DNA of 64,000 nucleotides from Platanthera guangdongensis (lineage: Eukaryota > Streptophyta > Magnoliopsida > Asparagales > Orchidaceae). Position 1 is the first letter of the stretch, and each line of letters opens with the position of its first letter. Location: the NCBI GenBank assembly GCA_039583875.1, contig CM077160.1, forward strand, positions 117,601,895 through 117,665,894, read 5' to 3'. Below are positions 33,961 to 43,950 of this stretch, in pieces. The position numbers and the translations under genes were made by a program. The notes beneath the pieces were generated by a model, which was not told the origin of the DNA, made no database searches, and saw nothing but the letters and a program-made list of their open reading frames with translations.

Positions 33961-35245
33961 ATGAGACTCGTTAAGTTGATATTGTTGAAATTATTGAATT
34001 GAAAGTGGGGGTTGATCTAGAAGATCGCGCGGCCTGGGCGGACGGTCATGTGGACTGGTGGTGCAGCCTGAGCAGTCTGGTGTTGCATCCTGGTGGTGTG
34101 TACTAGTAGGTAGCCATGAGGATAGGTTGAATATCCGCGGTCTGGCTGGACTGGGTTGGAGTCCGTGGAGTTCGCTCTTTACGGACTGTTCTTGGAGCTC
34201 GGGAGATCGGCATTGGTGTGTGCCCTTGTTCTCCTCTGGTGGTGCGGTTAGGAGGTAACCACAAAGTTCACGGTTAGGCGAACTAGATTGGAGCTGGAGG
34301 ACTGGGTGCACTGTTGTTCATGTCCACAGAGCTCGTGCTAGAGGTTCACTGGTTGGAGACTTGGTCACAATCTGTGCAAGTTCAGATTGATCGCGGAGTC
34401 CGCAATGTCCGCTGGTTGACCGGGAGGTCTGTGCCTTTGGACGTGGACATTGTGGTTGTCGGCTGGTGTGGTGTATGTTGGGATGCAGACTGGCTTCTAT
34501 ACAGCCTCCTTGATGTCAGGCGGATAGGCTGGTGTCCGGCCATTTCCATGCGGACTGGGTGGACTCCTTTGTGCTACCTGCGGGCTGGGGTGGTGTTTCT
34601 ATCTACTAGGGCAGTAACTATACTCCTCTCCACGCCTATAAATAGGACCCCCCTGTGACATCACAATTATCTAAATGAACAATAAGTTGAACGTGGGTTA
34701 ATTGCTGCGGGCTCTAATTTTCTGTATGCGTTGTTTGAGAAGGATAACTGGAATGCTATTTGCAGGTTGTGCGGCTAGCACGGAGAAGCCAGGAGTTTGG
34801 TGTTGACTGCGATCAGGGATCCATGGAGCTTGCGGTTAAAAATCTGCGGTTTGCAGCAGGTCACGGTTGCAGTCAGCCGGTCTTCTCTCCTTCATCTTTC
34901 CCAGTTCACTAACTTGTTCGCCGGTCTCGGTGATCTATTTTTCAGTTCGGCTGCGGCTTGTTCGTAGCCTCTGATAGCTAGGCGACCTCTGCAGTCAGGC
35001 GGCTTGTAGAGAGCGGACAAAGGTGTTCAGCAGAATAAAGGGTTGTATGTTGTCTATGCGACTCCGTAGTTCAATTAGGTGCAACAGAAGCTTGGAAATC
35101 TTAGCGGTGTCGGCGTTCTCTGAGGCAGACTGCCCGTCTTGTTGTTCTTGCTTTGTTTGTATTCTATTCCTTTGTACATCGGCGAATCATGTCTCGCCAT
35201 GTATGTACTGCCTTGCAAAGTTTTGCGGAATAAAAATTATCTAAA
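33961..35245. other. Unassigned GC-rich region with a TATA box, possible LTR
   Basis: GC-rich sequence dense in GCGG, CTGG and GGTCTG words, followed by CCTATAAATAGGACCCCCC at about 34636-34654. A plus-strand LTR starting near TGTTGAAATT (33968) is possible, but I cannot place its end or any PBS. Short open frames here have no recognisable domain. Confidence 0.35.
34636..34648 (+). promoter_or_regulatory. TATA box in the unassigned GC-rich region
   Basis: CCTATAAATAGGA, near consensus and downstream of the GC-rich word region. Same arrangement as in the LTRs of this window. Confidence 0.5.
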
Positions 35246-35865
35246 AGACAAACACATAAACACGAAGATTTTTATAGTGGTTCCCCGTTTGGGTACGTCC
35301 ACTATCCCGCCTCGCCTATCTACCACAAAGGGTATGATTCGGCTACTTCACCTTTCTCATATTATCACAATCTTACACCTCAGAGCAACACTCCTACACC
35401 CCAATCCACAACCAGATCTACAAACTCGATCCACAAACCGGATCTACAAACTCGATCCACTAACGGATCAACAAACTCGGAGATAAAACTCCTATAAACT
35501 CAGAGACAAGGCTCCTACAAATGAAAAAATAATTTACAACGACAATAAAAATGGTTTACTCTTCCAGATCTGAAATCTTCAAGGGACTTCCTCCTTGAAA
35601 CTTGAAAAACTTGATGAAGAAGGTTGAGGAAGAAAACTGAGAAGGCTGATCTGAATACTAGGATCTGACCCGATCAAATAGATGTTGAAGAATCCTGAAT
35701 CTTGGATCTGTCGAATCTTTTCTCTTGTTGAATTGCTGGATCGAAAGATGAGCGCAGAGAAGAATCTCGAAGAAGACAGAGCATGCAGCATATCCCGATC
35801 TTGAAGAATTGCGGTGCGATTCTTTTTTTAATTCTGATTATTAGTGTTAGCGAATTGTCTGAAAA

Positions 35866-35880
35866 GACTATTTATAGATC
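35866..35880 (-). promoter_or_regulatory. TATA box in minus-strand Copia LTR
   Basis: GATCTATAAATAGTC on the minus strand, about 130 bp downstream of the TTTCTCGAGAAA array. Confidence 0.65.
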
Positions 35881-35999
35881 ACGTCGAACAGTCATGAGTG
35901 ATTGTGGAAAGATCCACGTGATTAAGGAAAGTTCAATCATACTAAACTTGGATTACAATTTGAAATCCCGTCAGACAGTAAAAACAAAAATTCTGCAAC

Positions 36000-36425
36000 T
36001 GCATTTCTCGAGAAGAAGTATATTTCTTGCTTTCTCGAGAAAAGACTTGTTGAAATTTTTGTGAAGAAAATTACTGTTTTCTCGAGAAGAATATTATTTC
36101 TCGAGACAGTGACTTGGCACATTTTTCGAACTGGAGCCAGATTTCTCGAGAAAAATATGATTTCTCGAGAAATGAATTGCTTTCTCGAGAAATGGTCTGA
36201 CCTTCACGAGAAATTCACTTTGCAAAAATTCTGAGAACAGAAGATTTGATTTCTCGAGAATGAATTGATTTCTCGAGAAGAGTACTTAGCTTCTTGAGAA
36301 ATGGACTTAGACAGATTTTGAGAATTTTTCGAGAAGACGTAATGTTTCTCGAGAATAACTATGCTTTCTCGAGAAATAGACTTAGACTTCTCGAGAAACA
36401 TATTCCTTTTCTCGAGAAATGGAAT
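36000..36425 (-). repeat. TTTCTCGAGAAA palindrome array
   Basis: About 18 copies of TTTCTCGAGAAA or near variants (TTCTTGAGAAA, TTTTTCGAGAAG, CTTCACGAGAAA) in 0.42 kb. The 12-bp form is a perfect palindrome with a CTCGAG core. Confidence 0.97.
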
Positions 36426-36529
36426 TGGGTAAATTTCTGAAAAATTCTTTTATTATATATTGGAAATCAACAACCATTCCCTTCTTACATTTATTTAGTA
36501 CTTAAAAATGAAGTGCATCCCAATAGAGA

Positions 36530-36823
36530 TGTTACACATGAGTCAACACCATTGATCACACAATGAGGGATTACATTATATGGTCCCGTGTTTAGTGACT
36601 CATTGTAAACTGATATTGGTCTACACTTAGCAATATTGACCTGCATGCACTCAACTAAAAGATAGCATCAAATACATACTTAATTCATCTTAGTTCAAGG
36701 GTGACTTCATACAAATCTAGGTTATTGTGGATGCAATACCCAACAAAGGTGCCATCTTGATAGCTTTGAAAGTTTAACTTGGTATCATAGCTATATCCCT
36801 AGTCATCTTGAGGAATTTTAACA
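36530..36823 (+). mobile_element. Short LTR (294 bp) followed by a PBS, plus strand
   Basis: Ends TGTTA...TAACA, an inverted pair, followed directly by TGGTATCAGAGGGA (36824-36837), a strong Met-tRNA PBS. This is the 5' LTR and leader of a separate Copia element. It is cut at 36960 by another LTR and no coding part is visible. Confidence 0.6.
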
Positions 36824-36959
36824 TGGTATCAGAGGGAACAGAGGTTTGAGCAGTGATCAACCATCAGTTGTGCCCGATGCTTCTGGAAACTAATAGATCA
36901 ATGGTTGTTGTAATAGAAGGTGGGTTAGAAAGAGATCTTGGTATTGAGCTTTTAACGCA

Positions 36960-38319
36960 TGAAAGTGAGGGATTGATCTAATTAACTCTAAAGGGGGGGG
37001 GGGGGGGGGGCGTGAATAGAGTATTTTAAAATAAATTTTTTTTTTAACAGCAGATTAAAATAGGTGATATATATATTTATATAAATAAATAAAAAGAAGT
37101 ATCACAACACAGAAAATAAAAGTAAAACACAACCGGACGACACAAGGAGTTTATAGTGGTTCCCCAATAAACCTGGGTACATCCACTCTTCTACCCCCTA
37201 GTATGAATCCACTACATGTTTTTGATCTGGTGTCATGCCACCATAGGTTTTTGATCAGGTGTCATGTCACCACAAGATCTATTTTATAAGGGAGATCTAG
37301 CAACCCTTTCAGCTTTTGATTAGGTGTCCAAAAAGCAAACCAAATCTTTTGATCAGGTGACTTGCGAACCAATGTGTTTTACTTTTGAAGGGAGTTATAA
37401 CCGTGTACACAGTGGAAGAAAAAAAGATGATGTCTTCTCTGTCTCAAATCTCTGAGAAGACTAGTGGATTGTGTTGATGTTGTCAAAGCTCCCCTGAGTT
37501 ATAGAAATCTGATTAGCAGTGGAAGCTTTGCTTCAGGGTGTAGGCCTTCAAAGATGAAAACTTTTTCTTCCAGTAAATGTTTCTGAGAGGTTGAGCTTTT
37601 GGTCTCAGATTGAATATGTGTTGCTGGAAGAAAAGCTTGAAGAAGAAGATGGTGAACAAGATGTTTCTTTATCTCTATCTCTTGTTCTCTGATTGCAGAA
37701 TTTTCTCATTCTTCTTGTTGTTGATTACTGCTTGTTCTCTATGTGTGTCACTATCTTAATCTACTGAAAAATTTCTTTATATATTGATTGCTGATTCAAA
37801 CCCATTTGAATTTCAAATTCCTTGAAATCTTCTGCATAAATTTTGGGAGTTGGAACGACTGATTTTTTTTTCTTCAATGTATTTCCCCAATTGTTCCAGT
37901 AAAAATGGTAGTGTAATAACTCTGTGATCCATAATTAATGCGGCCAGAAAACGACTATATTCTTAAGAATATTGAGCATTAATTAACAGAGTATTACTGT
38001 CTTAATACTTGAAATCAAACTGCTTTAGTCGATTTGATAAACTGTTGAGAAGTTTAGTCGAACAGAACCTGGAAGGAGTTATTCGAACTCAGCAAAGATT
38101 TCGTCGACCTGAGCTCCAAGTTCGTCGAACTGATAATTCTTCTTCGTCGAGCTGAGCTCCAAGATCGTCGAACAGAAAATATATTTGCTAATCTGAGCTC
38201 CAAGTTCATCGAACTGAGAAGGCACTTCATCAAGCTGAGATTCCGAGGAAGTATCAGAGTTCGTCGACCTCAGCTAGACTGTGCGAACAAAAAAAAGAGA
38301 GTCTGGAAATTGGACAAAC
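36960..38319 (-). mobile_element. Minus-strand Sirevirus-like LTR, 5' part missing
   Basis: The plus-left end TGAAAGTGAGGGATTGATCTAATT is the reverse complement of the Copia-6 LTR terminus, followed by an unusually long G run (36993-37010) and GTGAATAGAGTA. It contains GTGGTTCCCC...GGGTACATCCACTCTTC, the ATCAGGTG boxes, a minus-strand TATATAAAG (about 37775-37786) and a TTCGTCGAACTGAG word array. At 38320 it is cut by the Copia-5 LTR, so Copia-5 inserted into it. Confidence 0.8.
38030..38290 (-). repeat. Word array TTCGTCGAACTGAGCTCC
   Basis: Repeated GTTCGTCGAACTGA, TCGTCGACCTGAGCTCCAAG and TCATCGAACTGAG words, with TCGTCGA core and AGCT palindromes. Upstream of the TATATAAAG on the minus strand. 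Confidence 0.85.
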
Positions 38320-38705
38320 TGAAATTTTTATATTCCAAAAAAGATGTGTATTACATGGTATAGCCCATCTTTTATAGAATGAAGGAGATGTGAGAGATTA
38401 CAAATAAATAATGTGGGACTAAAAAATAACATGTACAAGCGGTTTAACATAAATACATGACGACCAAGCAGTGCAGTTTGATGAATGAGCAAACCGCCTG
38501 GCAGCCACCAGAGGGAGACAACAAGCCACCACAATAGTCCGCCATGCCGCCCGGTCACCAAGTCGCCAGGGACAGACTGACAGACCGCCAGAGCACCAAC
38601 AACAACAGATCTACAACCAAACCGCTGAAGAGAAACAGACAGACCGCCCGAACTGCAATCCGCCAGAGACAGACAGCTAGACCGCCCGGTCTCTATTCTA
38701 CAACA
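38320..38705 (-). mobile_element. Copia-5 3' LTR (386 bp)
   Basis: Minus-strand TGTTGTAGAATAG...AAAATTTCA, directly after the minus-strand purine tract TTGAGAGGGAG (38706-38716). Rich in GGCGGT words on the minus strand (plus ACCGCC), without a clear palindrome. Confidence 0.8.
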
Positions 38706-38712
38706 CTCCCTC

Positions 38713-41700
38713 TCAAGTTGGAGCATATATATCTATCATGCCTAGCATGTCGCAAATATGATGGAACGAGGCGGATACCGGCTTGGTGAAAATATCAGCC
38801 AACTCTTTATCAGAGGTGATGAACGGAGTACAAATTTGTTCCTTTATAATCTCTTCACGGATAAAATGGCAGTCAACTTCAATGTGCTTGGTTCTCTCAT
38901 GTAAGACCGGATTTTTAGAGATGTATATGGCGGCCTTGTTGTCACAAAACATAGGTAGAGGATGGTTGTAGACCTCTCCTAAGTCAAGCATGAGAGCCTG
39001 TAACCACTTTAACTCACACGTGGTCGATGTCATACTTTGATATTCTGCTTCTACATTGGACCTGTAGACGACCGACTGTTTCTTGCTTTTCCAGCTTATA
39101 AGGTCCCCCCCCCCCCCACAAAGGTGCAAAAACCTGATGTTGAATTGCAGTCTCCTTGTCATCGGCATAGCTTGAATCAGAGTACGCTTCAATCCTCAAA
39201 TGTCCATTTTACTGAAAAAAAAGTCCTTTCCCAGGAGCTAATTTAATATACTCCAATATCCTCAGAGTAGACTGTAGATAACACTCCCTAGGAGCTTGCA
39301 AGAATTGGGTAACCTTACCTACAGCATAGGCAATATCGGGTCTCGTCACTGTGAGATATATGAGTTTACCAACTGGACGTCTATACCTCGTAACATCATA
39401 AAGAAGAGGAGAGTCATCCTTCCACATTTTATCTTCTCCAGTCGTCATGGGACATCAGGCAGGTTTAGCCCCAGTCAACCCTGCCTCTTTTAACAAGTCA
39501 AGAGCATACTTCCGTTGGGAGAGGACAAGAGAATCGAGCTTCCGAGAAATTTGTATCCCCAAAAAGTATTTTGTAGAGCCCATATCCTTTGTAACCAGGT
39601 GTTGCTGAAGATGCTTCTTTGTCAATATTATCCCAGCTTGGTCATCTCCAATAAGAAAAATATCATCCACATATACTGCCAGCACCACTAGACTAAGAGA
39701 AGTTTTATGAGTAAATAGTGAGTGATCAGCAGAACTTCTTGTAAAACCTACGACCGCAATAATCCCGCTAAACTTGTCAAACCAAGCGTGAGGACTTTAT
39801 TTTAGGTCATAGATAGCATTCTTGAGCCGACAAACCTGTGTCTCCCCCGGAGCAACATACCCTGGAGGTTACTTCATGTAGACATCTTCCTGAAGATCCC
39901 CATAAAGAAAGGCATTCGTCACATCCAACTGTGAAATGGGTCAATCCCTGTTGACAGCCATAGAGAGAAGGACCCTAATAGTGCTAAGACGAGCAACTAG
40001 AGAGAAATTGTCAAAGTAATCAACTGCATGAGTTTGGGTAAAGCCCTTGGCAATAAGCCGAGCCTTGTAACGATCAACATTTCCATCATGGAGGAACTTC
40101 ACCACAAAGACCCAACAACAGCCAACAACATCTATGCCGAAAGGAGGAGGAACCAGGGTCCAGGTACCCCATTCAGTGACAGTAGCAATCTTTTTATCCA
40201 TGACAGCCTTCCGATGTGGAATGGTAAGGGCCTCCTGATAGGAACGGGGGATGGAAGTGGAAGAGATAGCCAGCGCAGCCTTCCAGCAAGCAGGTATTAG
40301 GCGATCATATGAAACAACAACAACAAGCATATACTTGGTACATGCCTGAAGCCCTTTACGAAGGGCAATGGGGAGGTCCAGGTCAGCAGGTTCCTCAGTA
40401 TCCGGAGCATTTGTGGTGGAGGGAGCTAGCCCGAGAGGAGAGAGCGACGACAGTGAAGAGGAGGGAGATTGCGGAGGTGGGGAGGGATGAGAAGATGATG
40501 GAGATGGTGGAGGAGGAAATACCTCGAGAGGAGGGGATGGGCTGGAGGGAAGAGGAAGAGGAAGACTGGATGCCACAGGGAGAGGCGAGGAGTCGTTAAA
40601 GAAATATGGAGCATTCTCAAAAAAGATAACGTCCGCGAAGACGAACTACTTGCGAAGAATTGGGTCAAAACAACAGTAGCCTTTCTGAGTGACAGAGTAG
40701 CCTAGAAAGACACATTTGGTGGAGTGAGGGGATAGTTTGTCACGGGTAGCGGAGGGATCATAAACAAAGGCTGTGCACCCAAAGATACGTAGAGGGAGAG
40801 AAAAGGGATCCTTTCCTGGATAGAGAATGGAGAAAGGGGTTTGACTGCGGAGAATGGTGGAGGGAATGTGATTGATGAGATAGAATGAGATGAGAACAAC
40901 ATATCCCCAGTAGGAGCGAGGGACATGCATTTGCGTTTGCAGGGTGCGAGCGACATCAAGGAGGTGACGATTTTTGCGTTCCACCACTCCATTTTGTTGT
41001 GAGGTGTAAACGCAGCTTGTTTGATGAATAATCACATATTGCATACAAAAGGAGGAAAAAGCTTGACTAATGTATTCTTTAGCATTTTCAGAGTGTAGGA
41101 CTTTAATAGAAACATCAAACTGATTTTTAATTAGATTATAAAATGATGTCCATACATCAAAAATATCAAAGCATTCTCGTAAGAGATACACCCAAGTACA
41201 TCGAGAGAAACCATCAATGAAAGTAACAAAATAAGAGCTACCCCGACCAACGGTGAGGGTAGGAGCAGGACCCCAAATGTCGGAGTGAACAAGATCAAAT
41301 GTACGGGTAGAACCACGAACTTGCTTCGGTGGGAAGGAGGAACGGTGATGCTTGCCAAGTTGACAGGCATCGTAGTTGAGAGGAGAACTGTCCGAAGGGA
41401 CGTTGGGCAGAAGCTGATGAAGAAGCCGTGGAGGAGGATGCCCAAGGCGGAGATGTCATTGTACTAGATCGGTAGAGGAGGAGGAGAAGGCTGACAGAGC
41501 AGAAACATTGTCGAGGAAGTAGAGTCCGCCGCTCTCAGTCCCAGTAGCAATCATCCGTTGGGAGCTCGGATCCTGAAAAGAGCAAGAAGTGAGAGTAAAT
41601 ATGACGGAGCATTGAAGTTGCTTGCACAAAGATGTAACCGACAATAAATTGCAGGGAAACTTGGGCACATAGAGAGTGTCGGCCAAGCGAAGAGATGGAG

Positions 41701-41971
41701 TGACATGAATAACTCCCGTCCCATGAACCGGGGAGGGAGAGCCGTCTGCAACAAGGACCGAGGGCAACCGATCATATTTTTCAAGTAGAGAAAAACATTG
41801 CAGATTGCCCGTCATGTGATTAGTTGCACCAGAGTCGATGATCCATTTACCTTGCGTAAACACATGAGCACTACCTGAGGAAGTGATCACCGAAGCGGAA
41901 GACTTGGAAGAGGAGGTGGAATAGTCACCAGAAGGGCGAAGATGTGGATGTTTCATCCAGCATCGATCCAC
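38713..41971 (-). pseudogene. Copia-5 pol (protease, integrase, RT, RNase H)
   Basis: Minus strand: protease WIIDSGATNHMTG (near 41845-41810); GAG-pre-integrase HLRLGHPPPRLL; integrase HSDIWGP, then HSENAKEY where the family has Asp before Asn (Asp to Glu at the second catalytic position), and QQNGVVERKNRHLLD; Pro/Ser-rich linker (about 40570-40420); RT ARLIAKGFTQ, QLDVTNAFLYGDL, VYVDDIFLIGDD; RNase H AYSDSSYADD, SNVEAEY, CDNKAAIYIS, RTKHIEVDCHFIREE. The stop TGA at 38715-38713 lies inside the PPT. Several stops (for example near 39454 and 40646) and frame changes, including one at a C13 run (39105-39117), inactivate it. Confidence 0.9.
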
Positions 41972-42391
41972 AAGATGCCCTGTACGGCCACAGTGAGAGC
42001 AGAGGAAGTGCGAAGAACTTTGACCATTGGAGTGGTGGTTGCGACGACCAAAGCCACTCCGTTGAGTCTAGTGAGCATATTGTTCTGGTGGAGGAGAAGA
42101 CAGAAGCGGACGCTGCAGGAGAGATGTAACTGCGGCAATGCGTGTAGCAGTTGTATCCAAGTTGGGAGAGGCCACTTCACCCAAGATTTGTTGGCGGATC
42201 ATGTCGTAGGAATCAGGAAGCTGTAGGAGGTAGCACACAACAAGAAGTTCTTGGAAGTGCTTGTGTTGTTCAGCTAGATCCGCATAGAATGGGCGATGTT
42301 AAAGGTTCTCAGCCCCAAGATCTTGGACCTATTGATAAGCGGCAACAGGAGACATAGAAGGAAAGGCAAAGAGGTCTGCATACAAAGTATA
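41972..42391 (-). pseudogene. Copia-5 gag, C-terminal part
   Basis: Minus strand. A gag tail ending in a zinc knuckle CSHCGRTGHLVDRC (perfect CX2CX4HX4C, about 42006-41965), joined to the protease in the same reading direction. Upstream part LPDSYDMIRQQILGEVASPN is gag-like. Two stops are visible (near 42307 and 42068). The N-terminus is lost at the Copia-4 junction. Confidence 0.8.
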
Positions 42392-42529
42392 TGTTGGGTA
42401 CATTGGAAACTGTGTACCTGATTTGGAGAAGCCTCACTTAACTCAATGATATAAATCATTATGTATTTGATCGGTTGTTGATTTTCAATGTGCAGGATAA
42501 AGAAATGCAGTAAAATAATCTAAGTACAG

Positions 42530-42850
42530 GTGTCGACACTTGTGAAGGAAATATGTCGACACCAAAAGCAGATTGTGTCGACACACATGACTAATGTCGA
42601 CACACAGAAATTCAGTCTACAGCAACTGTGTAGACATACAGGACTTGTGTCGACACACTCAAGAATTCTGTCGACATCAACTATGTCAAGACTGGAAGCC
42701 GATTGTATCGACACACAGGACTTGTGTCGACACCTTCTTCAGGAGTTGTGTCAAGAAAGTAAAGAAGAGCTCTGTCGACATTCCTTGAGCTATGTCGACA
42801 TCATCAAGATTTGTGTCGACACATGATCCATTTGTGTTGACACATATGAA
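42530..42850 (+). repeat. TGTCGACAC palindrome array in Copia-4 LTR
   Basis: About 12 copies of (T)GTCGACA(C) spaced about 20-30 bp apart, GTCGAC core. Some decayed (TGTAGACA, TGTTGACAC, TATCGACAC). It lies 150 bp upstream of the TATA box. Confidence 0.95.
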
Positions 42851-42998
42851 GTTTTGTCTTGACACTTTCTGCTGAGGTAAAAGTGGCAAAGGTTCAATTG
42901 TCAAGAGTGAAGACTTGACAACTATTATAACCGACGAAGCTGTCATATCTGTCAGAAGGCAGTTATAAACTGGATCAGTCGGTAACCTCGGATGAGAT

Positions 42999-43008
42999 CT
43001 ATATAAAG
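42999..43008 (+). promoter_or_regulatory. TATA box in Copia-4 LTR
   Basis: CTATATAAAG downstream of the palindrome array, near the expected U3/R boundary. Confidence 0.75.
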
Positions 43009-43873
43009 ACCTGTTCTATCAAAGAGGAGAACTAAGTTTTTGTTTTCATCCTCGAAATCAACAAGTCTCTGTTAAAGAGAAGGCAGATCCTGAACAAGTC
43101 TGGAAGAAGAATTCAGAGTTACATCTGAAAGAAGAAGAGAGCCGGATTGTGAATCGACTCCAATCTTTTCAAGAAAGTTCAACCTTATTTTGTTCAGATT
43201 CAAGAAGATTTGAAGAAGGTAAAACAGGTTGAATCCTAAGTAGTTATTTCATTCCAGAACAGATCAAGAAGTCTTCATCCAGTCATCTTTCTATTGGATG
43301 AAGAAATAAATATTCTCTAAATCAAATTTAGTAAGATCTTTTATATATCTGAGGTAGGATTTTTGTAATCTGAGTTGTAAGCATATATCTATAAAAGTTG
43401 AGGTATGGTTATTAGCCGGAGGTAGGAGATTGATTTCTCTGAGTTGTAGGCCTGGTGGAAGAGGCTGAGGTAGGGCTTGATTGCTTGAGTGGTAGGAGTG
43501 TGGACTCACTCTGAGGTAGGATTCTCTGATAGAATCTAAGTTGTATGACTTTCAGAAGTCTGAGCTGTAGGAACCATTCTGGGTTCTGAGTTGTAAGATC
43601 TGAAGATTTTAGAAGAAAGAAGGGAGATAGGCCGAATCTAGTATACTGTTAGATAGGCGAAGGGGTAAAGTGGATGTACCCATCTCTTAGGGAACCACTG
43701 TAATTCTGTGTGCATGCTGTGTTGACTGTGTTTATTTTGATCTGTGTTGTGATACTTGTTGCATAGGTTGTCTAACTGTAATATATTTTATCTGCCAAAA
43801 TAAAAAAAGGAATTGAACATATTCACCCCCCCCCTCTAGGTGTTTAGGATATCTTGAAACCAATTCTTTCAAG

Positions 43874-43889
43874 TGGTATCAGAGGGAGG
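43874..43889 (+). other. Copia-4 primer-binding site
   Basis: TGGTATCAGAGGGAGG two bases after the LTR end. Complementary to the initiator-Met tRNA 3' end. Confidence 0.92.
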
Positions 43890-43950
43890 TTGCTCAAGAA
43901 TAGACTCAATAGTCTGAGTTGATCCCCAAGGCAGTTATCAGTTAGCCAAA

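Larger units (their letters stand above)
35246..36472 (-). mobile_element. Minus-strand Copia LTR, 3' end truncated
   Basis: Minus-strand start TGTTGATTTCC at 36472, preceded on that strand by the purine tract AAGAAGGGAATGG (36475-36487). It contains a TTTCTCGAGAAA array, a minus-strand TATA box (GATCTATAAATAGTC, 35866-35880) and the GGACGTACCC...GGGGAACCACTATAAAAATC block typical of Sirevirus-like LTRs near 35270-35300. The C-rich terminus expected further left is missing, so the end was cut near 35245. Confidence 0.65.
38320..42391 (-). mobile_element. Copia-5, minus strand, 5' part missing
   Basis: 3' LTR 38320-38705, PPT, pol and part of gag. The 5' end of gag, the PBS and the 5' LTR are cut off by insertion of Copia-4 at 42392 and may lie inside or beyond the N gap. 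It differs from the Sirevirus-like elements in its short LTR, a single CCHC and no long 3' region. Lineage within Copia not assigned. Confidence 0.85.
42392..43871 (+). mobile_element. Copia-4 5' LTR (1480 bp)
   Basis: TGTTGGGTAC...CTTTCA, ending ...ATTCACCCCCCCCCTCTAGGTG before the PBS. Contains a TGTCGACAC array, CTATATAAAG and the GTGGATGTACCC/GAACCACTGTAA block (43670-43700). Confidence 0.9.

Noticed and set aside
34314..34658. 114-codon plus-strand frame in the GC-rich block
   Set aside because: Trp/Val/Leu-rich with no domain; it runs into the TATA region, so non-coding LTR is likelier.
36739..36745. CCCAACA as the right end of the minus-strand Copia LTR
   Set aside because: The end at 36472 has a polypurine tract directly beside it; the CCCAACA lies inside the 294-bp plus-strand LTR.
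38328..38726. 132-codon minus-strand frame over the Copia-5 LTR
   Set aside because: Covers LTR and PPT, no domain, overlaps the true end of pol.
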